From UBA1413 sp964349885 (GTDB lineage Bacteria; Bacteroidota; Bacteroidia; Bacteroidales; Prolixibacteraceae), in the NCBI GenBank assembly GCA_964349885.1, contig CAYGIQ010000107.1, positions 1-9,250 on the forward strand: a stretch of DNA of 9,250 bases. Direction: 5' to 3'. A program made the translations under genes and the position numbers. Below the pieces are notes generated by a model. It worked only from the letters and a program-made list of their open reading frames with translations. It made no database searches and was not told where the DNA came from. Position 1 is the stretch's first letter, and each line of letters begins with the position of its first letter. Shown here in pieces: positions 1 through 5,545 of this stretch.

Positions 1-734
1 TCATCTTCCCAGCCAAAAGCACGGTACAGTAAAATATGCAAAGGCATCGAAGGGAGCCACTCTTCTCCTCTAATTACGTGGGTAATCTCCATCAAATGGT
101 CGTCGACCACATTGGCCAAGTGGTAGGTGGGCATACCATCCGACTTAAACAATACTTTGTCGTCGAGCTCCCGGGTATTAAAGGTAACGCTCCCCCTAAT
201 CAGATCGGTTTCGGTAACATCTAAATTTTCAGGCATTTTAAAACGAACCGCATAAGGTTCTCCCGCATCGATCCTGGCTTTTACCTCTAAAGGAGATTGC
301 GATAAGGAGTTAAGCAAACCCAACCGGGTATGTTGGTTGTAAGCAAACACTTCTCCCCTGATCTCGGCTTCAGACCGAAGATGGTCGAGCGTTTCGGCCG
401 AATCAAAAGCATAATATGCCCATCCGTTATCGAGCAGTTGCTCTATGTATTTTGCATACAACGCTTTTCGTTCACTTTGACGGTAAGGACCATAACTCCC
501 TCCAAATCCCGGTCCTTCGTCGGGAATCAGACCACACCAGATAAGGCTCTCGGCAATGTAGTCTTCAGCACCCGGCACATATCTTGCTTGATCGGTATCC
601 TCGATGCGTAAGAGAAAATCTCCTCCATGACGACGCGCAAAAAGGTAATTGAACAGTGCTGTCCGAACCCCTCCCATATGCAGGGGGCCTGTAGGACTTG
701 GGGCAAAGCGAACCCTTACTCTTCTCTGTAGCAT
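1..734 (-). CDS. gltX: Glutamyl-tRNA synthetase, N-terminal part (runs off the window)
   Basis: Class I aminoacyl-tRNA synthetase that charges tRNA-Glu with glutamate in the cytoplasm. The 244 codons visible begin MLQRRVRVRFAPSPTG and continue with PLHMGG, the HIGH-type ATP-binding signature (residues 19-22), followed by RTALFNYLFARR. Next come the family motifs LLRIEDTD and YGPYRQSER, and later the KSDGMPTYHLANVVDD and HVIRGEEWLPS blocks of the Rossmann-fold catalytic domain. The KMSKS loop and the anticodon-binding domain lie beyond base 1, so the gene is cut by the window and not visibly broken. The ATG at 732-734 was chosen because the conserved motif starts a few residues later and a promoter-like TATCTTTG lies 19 bases upstream. 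The gene is downstream of, and on the same strand as, the candidate small RNA at 878-1045. A GlnRS or a non-discriminating GluRS cannot be told apart from this half, but GluRS is by far the likeliest. Confidence 0.96.
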   Translation of the reverse strand, partial: MLQRRVRVRFAPSPTGPLHMGGVRTALFNYLFARRHGGDFLLRIEDTDQARYVPGAEDYIAESLIWCGLIPDEGPGFGGSYGPYRQSERKALYAKYIEQLLDNGWAYYAFDSAETLDHLRSEAEIRGEVFAYNQHTRLGLLNSLSQSPLEVKARIDAGEPYAVRFKMPENLDVTETDLIRGSVTFNTRELDDKVLFKSDGMPTYHLANVVDDHLMEITHVIRGEEWLPSMPLHILLYRAFGWED

Positions 735-753
735 AATCGGCTAATTTTGGCCG

Positions 754-761
754 CAAAGATA
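754..761 (-). promoter_or_regulatory. Putative housekeeping -7 element for gltX (TATCTTTG)
   Basis: On the minus strand this reads TATCTTTG, a perfect match to the Bacteroidota -7 consensus TAnnTTTG. It lies 19 bases before the gltX start, so the leader would be very short. No convincing -33 TTG is seen at the usual distance. Confidence 0.5.
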
Positions 762-877
762 GTGAAAATGATTCGGCCATTTCTGCAGGTAGGCTTCCCA
801 AATGCGTAGCAAACATTTCTGGTTCTGCTTGAAATTGAACGATTCTTGAGAAAATAGGCAACGCCGCGAAGCAGGAT

Positions 878-1045
878 CCAAACAACCGCCTGCGCTTACG
901 CAGGCGGTCTTACTATATGGTGGGTAAATACCAACCTGCCCTTGCAGCAATGGTATTTACGAAGGGCACCGGCGTCTGCCGGTACTTTATTGTAGTTCGC
1001 GGAGTATCTTTCAAGTAATAGGGTCTTGCAGAAACAATATACCTG
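878..1045 (-). ncRNA. Candidate structured small RNA, about 165-170 nt
   Basis: This is a non-coding minus-strand transcription unit inferred from its signals. A perfect TAnnTTTG promoter (1050-1057) sits just upstream and an intrinsic terminator closes it. Three hairpins lie in order along the RNA. The first is ACCGGC/GCCGGT with a 4-base loop (968-983). The second is a 10-bp stem GTAAATACCA/TGGTATTTAC (924-933 with 951-960) containing a nested CTGC/GCAG stem (936-947). The third is the terminator hairpin (885-908). No convincing protein is encoded: the one open frame across it runs through the terminator. The size and independent promoter would fit 6S RNA or the Bacteroidales-1 motif family, but I could not build the single long rod with a central bubble expected of classical 6S RNA, so I do not name it. 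It is not tmRNA, SRP RNA or RNase P RNA by any signature I can see. It could also be a gltX leader. The 5' end is an estimate. Confidence 0.6.
879..908 (-). terminator. Intrinsic terminator of the candidate small RNA
   Basis: A perfect 10-bp GC-rich stem (ACCGCCTGCG paired with CGCAGGCGGT, 885-894 with 899-908) has a 4-base loop (895-898). On the minus strand it is followed by TTGTTT. On the plus strand the following bases are not T-rich, so the minus strand is the working orientation. It separates the small RNA from gltX, which starts about 145 bases further on. Confidence 0.7.
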
Positions 1046-1049
1046 GCTG

Positions 1050-1057
1050 CAAAGTTA
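1050..1057 (-). promoter_or_regulatory. Putative housekeeping promoter of the small RNA (TAACTTTG)
   Basis: The minus strand reads TAACTTTG, a perfect TAnnTTTG -7 element. A TTG lies about 25 bases upstream (near 1083-1085), slightly further away than the usual -33 spacing. Initiation would fall a few bases downstream, near 1042-1046. Confidence 0.55.
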
Positions 1058-1163
1058 ACCCTTTTACAGTGATTTGGCCATTCAACGGGCAGCGCACACG
1101 CATTACGTGAAACCCAACAAAACCTATTGGAAACACCCCAAAAACAAAATAAGTCAGTTCAAG

Positions 1164-1191
1164 TGTAACATTTCAGTCATAAGGGCGTCTT
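1164..1191 (+). promoter_or_regulatory. ECF-type promoter of the sigma gene (TGTAAC-N16-CGTCTT)
   Basis: TGTAAC at 1164-1169 and CGTCTT at 1186-1191 are separated by exactly 16 bases. An AAC-containing -35 and a CGTC -10 at this spacing are the hallmark of ECF sigma promoters. The same hexamers at the same spacing recur at 2708-2735. The position, about 30 bases before the sigma start codon, implies autoregulation. Confidence 0.72.
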
Positions 1192-1219
1192 TATTGATAT
1201 CAAGATCACCCGAGAAAGG

Positions 1220-1705
1220 ATGACCCTAAGCGAGTTTAACCAGACCGTCGATATTTATGCCGACCCTATTTTCAGATTTCTGCAAAGAAACCTGAAAGAT
1301 CGGCATGCAGCAGAAGATATAGTCCAGGAGTGTTTTGAAAAACTTTGGAAATACCGCATGAACGTTGATCCGGACAAGATCAAGTCGTGGCTTTTTACCA
1401 CAGCCTATCATGGTGCAGTCGACCATTTCAGACGCCAGAACAGATGGCAACCAACAGAGAGCCTACCTGCCAGTGTGGCTTCGCACACCGATGGTTATTC
1501 GGATGTTAAGGAGCGTCTCAACGAGGCTGTCGACCGCCTACCAGAAATACAGAGAATGGTGGTGGTGCTGCGCGATTATGAAGGTTATTCCTACAGTGAA
1601 ATCGGAGAAATCTGCAACCTGAATGAATCTCAGGTGAAGGTTTACATATACAGAGCCCGTTTGTTTTTGAAAAACTATATTGGCAGTAAGGAAGTGCTTG
1701 TTTAA
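1220..1705 (+). CDS. ECF-family RNA polymerase sigma factor
   Basis: An alternative sigma factor that directs RNA polymerase to a small regulon, usually in response to envelope signals. The 161 residues are the normal length for an ECF sigma with only regions 2 and 4. Region 2 spans about residues 8-73. It contains DRHAAEDIVQECFEKLWKY (the 2.1-2.2 core-binding helices) and SWLFTTAYHGAVDHFRRQNR (-10 recognition and melting). A linker follows, and region 4 spans about 100-155, with VDRLPEIQRMVVVLRDYEGY and the helix-turn-helix YSEIGEICNLNESQVKVYIY that reads the -35. The ATG at 1220 is preceded directly by AGAAAGG. The upstream frame is closed by a TAA at 1166-1168 and offers no better start. 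The next gene begins 10 bases after the stop and encodes the likely anti-sigma factor. The ECF-type promoter at 1164-1191 suggests that the protein activates its own transcription. The exact ECF group cannot be assigned by eye. Confidence 0.93.
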   Translation: MTLSEFNQTVDIYADPIFRFLQRNLKDRHAAEDIVQECFEKLWKYRMNVDPDKIKSWLFTTAYHGAVDHFRRQNRWQPTESLPASVASHTDGYSDVKERLNEAVDRLPEIQRMVVVLRDYEGYSYSEIGEICNLNESQVKVYIYRARLFLKNYIGSKEVLV

Positions 1706-1715
1706 CCATAGAGAA

Positions 1716-2705
1716 ATGAAAATTACCCGCGATAACTATGAATCCTATTTCTTGGACTACCTTGAAGGTAGCTTAGAGGATTCGCTGGTAAATGAATTTC
1801 TCGAATTTACCAACAAGCATCCGGACCTTAGATTAGAGTTACAAAACTTCGACAAAACCATTCAGATTCCGGAGGAAAGCCTCACCGTCGACAAAACAAG
1901 GCTGTACCGGATAAGCTCTGGCGACAATGAGGCATACAACCACCAACTGGTTGCCTGGTTAGAAGGAGACTTATCGGAAACCGAAGCCACCAGTCTGACA
2001 AATTCTGCCCAATCCAATCCTTCTCTTTTGGCCGATATGGAGGTAATGCGTAAAACCCGCCTGGCACCCGATCAGGAGGTTGTTTTTAGGCATAAATCGA
2101 GATTGCACCGTAAGGTGCTACCTGGCAATTTCATGCGTTGGGGGAGTTCTGCTGCAGCTTTAATCCTTATGGCCCTGCTCATTAAATCGCTGTTGCCTGA
2201 TTCCGAAACCGCCCCCTACACCCTATCGCCCTTGCCATTGGTGAATGAGTCTCTGGTAGAATCAATTTTGCCAGAATCTTTAGAAAATGTTCCAGAAAAA
2301 GTCGCACAATTCCAGACAAATGCCTCCATCCATTCTGTTCTTCTCCCAGAACCTTCCATTGATTCCGAATCCAAGGTGATTGTTTATGAAGAAGCACCCC
2401 CCCCGCTTCCAGTCAGGAAAGGCCTGCTGGCCCTCCAAGAGGAGAAACAACTTCTAGCGGGTATCAACCCGGTTCACCCTCCCGCAACAGAGCCCGATGA
2501 GCTTTATCTGACCGAACGTCTACTGGATAAAACCGGACTCGATGATTTTTCGCTCAATAAGATGCTTCGAGCCGGGCTGAGCATCGCATCGGAATTGTCG
2601 AACGATCGATTTAGCTATGCAGTGAATTCAGAAGGCGAACTAACCACGCTGGCCATCGATACCCGATTCTTTGGTTTCAGAGTCGCCAAAGATAGGGTGC
2701 CCTAA
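1716..2705 (+). CDS. Candidate membrane-spanning anti-sigma factor
   Basis: Probably holds the upstream ECF sigma factor at the inner membrane and releases it on an envelope signal. This role is inferred from gene order and topology, since no catalytic motif is visible. From the ATG at 1716 the protein has 329 residues. A cytoplasmic part (1-137) begins MKITRDNYESYFLDYLEGSL. A single membrane helix follows at about 141-160 (SSAAALILMALLIKSLL). The rest is a periplasmic region of about 165 residues, partly Pro-rich, ending in a compact tail (NSEGELTTLAIDTRFFGFRV). The cytoplasmic part contains two related units, about 7-67 and 74-134, which share a YLEG/WLEG motif, an NP or HPDL-like turn and a closing RLYR/RLHR. 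I see no zinc-binding HxxxCxxC motif of the ZAS type and no FecR domain. An in-frame ATG at 1680 lies inside the sigma gene. The start at 1716 is preferred because it leaves a 10-base gap, has GAGAA upstream and gives the typical MKITRDNYE N-terminus. Confidence 0.8.
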   Translation: MKITRDNYESYFLDYLEGSLEDSLVNEFLEFTNKHPDLRLELQNFDKTIQIPEESLTVDKTRLYRISSGDNEAYNHQLVAWLEGDLSETEATSLTNSAQSNPSLLADMEVMRKTRLAPDQEVVFRHKSRLHRKVLPGNFMRWGSSAAALILMALLIKSLLPDSETAPYTLSPLPLVNESLVESILPESLENVPEKVAQFQTNASIHSVLLPEPSIDSESKVIVYEEAPPPLPVRKGLLALQEEKQLLAGINPVHPPATEPDELYLTERLLDKTGLDDFSLNKMLRAGLSIASELSNDRFSYAVNSEGELTTLAIDTRFFGFRVAKDRVP

Positions 2706-2707
2706 GC

Positions 2708-2735
2708 TGTAACAAAATTGCCACTACCCCGTCTT
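2708..2735 (+). promoter_or_regulatory. Second ECF-type promoter, upstream of the barrel gene
   Basis: TGTAAC (2708-2713), 16 bases, then CGTCTT (2730-2735). Hexamers and spacing are the same as in the promoter of the sigma gene. It begins 3 bases after the anti-sigma stop codon and lies about 24 bases before the next start codon, so the barrel gene can be transcribed separately from the sigma/anti-sigma pair. The 16-base spacers of the two copies differ, so this is not simply duplicated DNA. Confidence 0.72.
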
Positions 2736-2758
2736 ACATAAAATTAAAATCTTGAATT

Positions 2759-3679
2759 ATGATTCGTATTGTTTACCTGCTGGCCCTTCTCATTGTTCAA
2801 AGTGCGTTTGGCCAAACAGACAGTGTCTCGGTTAAAGCCCTAGGGAAAAATGTAGTTTCGGTGGTCGATGGAAAAGGGGGAACCCGGGTAGTGGTGGGCG
2901 ACACCCTCGGAATTGAGGTTATTACCAACCAACGGGGAGATACCACCTCTGTCAGGATTGGGCGCCGGAATGTAGAAATCGTTGAAGAAGGTGGAAATAC
3001 ACGCATTGAGATGTCACGCGAACTTAAAGAGAGAAAGCCCCCGAAAAGCAGGTTCAATGGCTTATGGGGTGGTTTTGAAATGGGCATAAACACACTGCAT
3101 ACCACAAATTATGATCTCTACTCAGGGACAGGGCATGGAAGTTTCTTTGAAATCGACCATCCTAAATCCCTTACTGTAAACATCAATTTTGCAGAATATT
3201 CTTTCAGCAACGAACGCAATACCCTGGGCTTGGTCACCGGCCTAGGCATATCACTTATGGATTACCGGTTTAGCCAGCCCATCACCCTAAAAAAGGCCAA
3301 CAACAATGGATACTTGATACCTGTAGCCTTAGCTGAAGATGGATTTGTAAAATCGAAGCTAAATATAGCCTACCTTACTGCTCCAATGATGTTGCAAATT
3401 GCCACACCACTTAAATACAAACACCACCGCTTAACGCTGGGAGGAGGCGTTATTGGTGGCATAAACATTGGGTCGCATACCAAAATTAAGTCTTCGATTG
3501 GCAAATCGAAAGAGCGCCGCAACTTTAACGTGCATCCCGTGAAATACGATTTAACCGCCAGGGTCGGACTTGGAGAGGTAAGCTTGTTTGTTAACTACAG
3601 CATGACACCCATATTTACGGAAGACAAGGGTCCTTTGATTCGACCGCTTACAGCTGGAATCACCCTTTTCAATTTCTAA
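2759..3679 (+). CDS. Outer-membrane beta-barrel protein, probable target of the ECF sigma
   Basis: A secreted 306-residue protein whose C-terminal two-thirds looks like an outer-membrane barrel of the porin-like OMP_b-brl group. A signal peptide (MIRIVYLLALLIVQSAFG, cleavage near residue 19) is followed by a polar segment, about 20-97. That segment has two similar strands-and-turn units, NVVSVVDGKGGTRVVVGD and NVEIVEEGGNTRIEMSRE. The barrel begins at RFNGLWGGFEMGINTL (about residue 98). It shows alternating hydrophobic strands, the landmark RNTLGLVTGLGISL, and a C-terminal strand ending in Phe (AGITLFNF), the signal used by the BAM insertion machinery. The start follows the AT-rich leader usual in this phylum. 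It lies behind an ECF-type promoter identical in its key bases to that of the sigma gene, so it may report on or respond to envelope stress. It is homologous to the next gene. Substrate or ligand: none recognisable. Confidence 0.85.
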   Translation: MIRIVYLLALLIVQSAFGQTDSVSVKALGKNVVSVVDGKGGTRVVVGDTLGIEVITNQRGDTTSVRIGRRNVEIVEEGGNTRIEMSRELKERKPPKSRFNGLWGGFEMGINTLHTTNYDLYSGTGHGSFFEIDHPKSLTVNINFAEYSFSNERNTLGLVTGLGISLMDYRFSQPITLKKANNNGYLIPVALAEDGFVKSKLNIAYLTAPMMLQIATPLKYKHHRLTLGGGVIGGINIGSHTKIKSSIGKSKERRNFNVHPVKYDLTARVGLGEVSLFVNYSMTPIFTEDKGPLIRPLTAGITLFNF

Positions 3680-3713
3680 GTTAAGGGGCACAATCTGCCC
3701 TGAGTTTCTCGAC

Positions 3714-3778
3714 GACCGGTAATGAAACCAATCAGAACCATCCACTAAATTGTTCTGGTTAAAGTCTCATTACCGGTC
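3714..3778. repeat. 12-bp inverted repeat with nested stem between the two barrel genes
   Basis: GACCGGTAATGA (3714-3725) is matched exactly by its reverse complement TCATTACCGGTC (3767-3778). Inside, AACC/GGTT (3726-3729 with 3757-3760) and AGAAC/GTTCT (3734-3738 with 3752-3756) can extend the pairing with bulges, leaving a 13-base loop. No T-run follows, so it is not a standard intrinsic terminator. No flanking target duplication is seen. The right arm ends 8 bases before the TACCTTTG promoter element, so an operator role is possible. A small separate stem (GGGCA/TGCCC, 3686-3700) lies just after the upstream stop codon. Confidence 0.75.
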
Positions 3779-3786
3779 TAAACTTG

Positions 3787-3794
3787 TACCTTTG
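3787..3794 (+). promoter_or_regulatory. Putative housekeeping -7 element for the second barrel gene
   Basis: TACCTTTG matches TAnnTTTG perfectly. Initiation near 3800 would give a leader of about 100 bases to the start at 3904. No clear -33 TTG is seen at the usual spacing. The inverted-repeat arm at 3767-3778 falls in the spacer region. Confidence 0.45.
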
Positions 3795-3903
3795 TGCAAC
3801 GCCGGGGAAGTGAACAACCCCTTGAAGAGTGTCGCAATGCTCTCTGTACATAATTTTTTCAGTGGCCAATGCCAGGAACCAATTGCAGGGAAAATAGATT
3901 GTT

Positions 3904-4716
3904 ATGCTGGTATTGATCAGAAAAATAACCGTTTGGGTGGTAATCTTTTGGACCGCCATTGGTACAGGAGTTGCGCAAACTCCCGACACCCTTTCTCTGA
4001 GCCTTAAGAACTCCAAAAAGATTACCCGAAAAATTGAGCTCATTCCGGGATCAAACGAGGGATTTAACCTTTGGGGTGATCGGTTCAAAGGGCACTGGTC
4101 TGGACTTGACCTAGGGTTCAATACCCTGACAGGACCTGATTTTACCAACCAGCATCCTGCACTAATGAGCCACAATCTTTTTCGCTCTAATTCATTTGGG
4201 ATAAACCTCATACAGAAAAGCATTGGTTTTCAAAGTACCCGAAACACCCTTGGATTGATTGCCGGAGCAGGCCTAGAGTTGAAAGCGTATCACCTCGACA
4301 AGAATGCCACGTTGTCGGTAAGCCCACACGGAAAGATAGATACCAAAACTCTGGTTGTGAATCAAAATCAGAAATCCAAATTGGCCATAACCTATCTAAA
4401 GATCCCATTGTTAATTGAATTTCAGATTCCGGTGAACCATTACCAAAACCGGATATTTTTTTCGGCTGGTATTTATGGTGCCTATAGGCTGGGAAGTGTT
4501 GCCAAAATCAAGTACCATAACGACGCTACGAAAGAGAAATTCAAAACCACGGACGATTTCAGCCTTCGAGACATGCGGACAGGATTCATGGTTCGCATAG
4601 GATACCGCCAGCTTCAATTTTTTGCCGAACGCGACCTTTCTCCGCTCTTCAGGAAAGAGGCAATGGCTCCCAATCTCTACCCATTTACCTTTGGGTTAAC
4701 CCTTTTGCGGTTCTGA
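3904..4716 (+). CDS. Outer-membrane beta-barrel protein, paralogue of the preceding barrel
   Basis: A 270-residue secreted barrel protein. A signal peptide with a hydrophobic core (VWVVIFWTAIGTGVA, cleavage near residue 24) leads into a short linker. The barrel opens with RFKGHWSGLDLGFNTL, the counterpart of RFNGLWGGFEMGINTL in the upstream protein. Shared landmarks follow in the same order: RNTLGLIAGAGLEL, KSKLAITYLKIPLLIEF, an Arg-rich strand TGFMVRIGYRQLQFF, and the terminal FTFGLTLLRF ending in Phe, typical of BAM substrates. It lacks the roughly 80-residue repeat-bearing N-terminal segment of its paralogue. Tandem arrangement and co-linear motifs support an old duplication, but overall identity is low by eye. 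No TGTAAC-N16-CGTC element is present in its 224-base upstream spacer, which instead has a TACCTTTG promoter and an inverted repeat. The ATG at 3904 gives an intact signal peptide. The function is unknown beyond outer-membrane location. Confidence 0.83.
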   Translation: MLVLIRKITVWVVIFWTAIGTGVAQTPDTLSLSLKNSKKITRKIELIPGSNEGFNLWGDRFKGHWSGLDLGFNTLTGPDFTNQHPALMSHNLFRSNSFGINLIQKSIGFQSTRNTLGLIAGAGLELKAYHLDKNATLSVSPHGKIDTKTLVVNQNQKSKLAITYLKIPLLIEFQIPVNHYQNRIFFSAGIYGAYRLGSVAKIKYHNDATKEKFKTTDDFSLRDMRTGFMVRIGYRQLQFFAERDLSPLFRKEAMAPNLYPFTFGLTLLRF

Positions 4717-4723
4717 CAATCGC

Positions 4724-4765
4724 TGCTGAATTGGGCATCACAATGTATAATTCAACATTTTTTTT
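4724..4765 (+). terminator. Intrinsic terminator after the second barrel gene
   Basis: TGCTGAATT (4724-4732) pairs with AATTCAACA (4749-4757) with one C/A mismatch. The loop is 16 bases and eight T residues follow directly (4758-4765). It begins 7 bases after the stop codon. The stem is AT-rich, so strength is uncertain. Confidence 0.55.
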
Positions 4766-4809
4766 ACACAAATGTCTTACCTTGCATTCATTAAAAAAAT
4801 CTTCTGACG

Positions 4810-5517
4810 ATGAATCTACTGCTGATTAGCAATTCCACAATGCCCGGTGAACCTTATCTCGATTATCCGAAACAGGAAATGGCGCGTTTTCTGGGTGAAA
4901 AACCTTTGACGGCACTCTTTATTCCCTATGCTGCCGTTACATTCTCGTTCGATCAATATGTTGAAAAAGTTGAGGAACGTTTTACAGAAATCGGACACCA
5001 TATAGCAGGAATACATACCTTCGAAAATAGCGTAAATGCCGTTTTAGATGCCGAAGCGATTGTCGTTGGCGGTGGCAACACTTGGCAGCTTGTAAGAATG
5101 ATGCACGACCGCAATCTGATGCAGGCCATCCGCGAAAAAGTATTGGGTGGAACACCTTTTATCGGATGGAGTGCCGGAGCAAACGTTGCCTGTCCGACCC
5201 TTCGGACAACCAACGATATGCCTATAATCGATCCCAAGAGCTTCAACACCATGAATCTGGTTCCGTTTCAAATCAATCCTCACTATCTCGATGCCCATCC
5301 AGATGGCCACGCGGGTGAGACCAGAGAGCAACGCATACGAGAATTCACTGAAATTAACCCTAAGGTATATGTTGTAGGTCTGCGCGAAGGATCAATGTTG
5401 TATAGAAAAGACGACAACCTTAGGCTCATTGGTGGCCATCCGGTCAGGATTTTTCGGAAAGATGAAGCTCCCCGTGAGATATATCCCAACGAAGATCTCA
5501 ACTTTCTCCTTGCCTAA
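4810..5517 (+). CDS. pepE: Dipeptidase E (alpha-aspartyl dipeptidase), peptidase family S51
   Basis: A cytoplasmic serine peptidase that cleaves dipeptides with an N-terminal aspartate (Asp-Xaa). The 235 residues compare with 229 in enterobacterial PepE. The nucleophile elbow GWSAGAN puts the catalytic Ser at residue 121. D136 (in RTTNDMPIID) and H158 (in FQINPHYLD) complete the Ser-His-Asp triad, each one position away from the known S120, D135 and H157 of the Salmonella/E. coli enzyme. The glycine-rich loop AIVVGGGNTWQLV (about 83-95) and the DAHPDGHAGETREQRI block are also typical. The start MNLLLISNST is the normal PepE N-terminus. The Shine-Dalgarno is weak, as elsewhere in the window. 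It stands alone between a terminator and a convergent acylase gene, 28 bases apart, so it is probably a single-gene unit recycling peptides. All key residues are intact. Confidence 0.94.
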   Translation: MNLLLISNSTMPGEPYLDYPKQEMARFLGEKPLTALFIPYAAVTFSFDQYVEKVEERFTEIGHHIAGIHTFENSVNAVLDAEAIVVGGGNTWQLVRMMHDRNLMQAIREKVLGGTPFIGWSAGANVACPTLRTTNDMPIIDPKSFNTMNLVPFQINPHYLDAHPDGHAGETREQRIREFTEINPKVYVVGLREGSMLYRKDDNLRLIGGHPVRIFRKDEAPREIYPNEDLNFLLA

Positions 5518-5545
5518 ACTGTTAAAATCGCAGCGAACATCGCCG

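Noticed and set aside
741..950. Minus-strand open frame of 69 codons ending just before gltX
   Set aside because: It runs through the terminator hairpin and two stems of the candidate small RNA, has no plausible start signal and shows no family motif. The last 30 residues look protein-like but could be chance.
3826..3859. AGAGT/GCTCT stem followed by a T-run in the leader of the second barrel gene, as an attenuator
   Set aside because: The stem is only 5 bp with a wobble, and the T-run begins about 11 bases after it, too far for an intrinsic terminator.
3759..4223. Minus-strand frame of 154 codons across the second barrel gene
   Set aside because: It overlaps a barrel gene with a signal peptide and a Phe terminus, and has no recognisable domain or start signal.
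4778..4785. TACCTTGC upstream of pepE as a TAnnTTTG promoter
   Set aside because: It matches only 6 of 8 positions and there is no clear -33 element. It may work, but I cannot support it.
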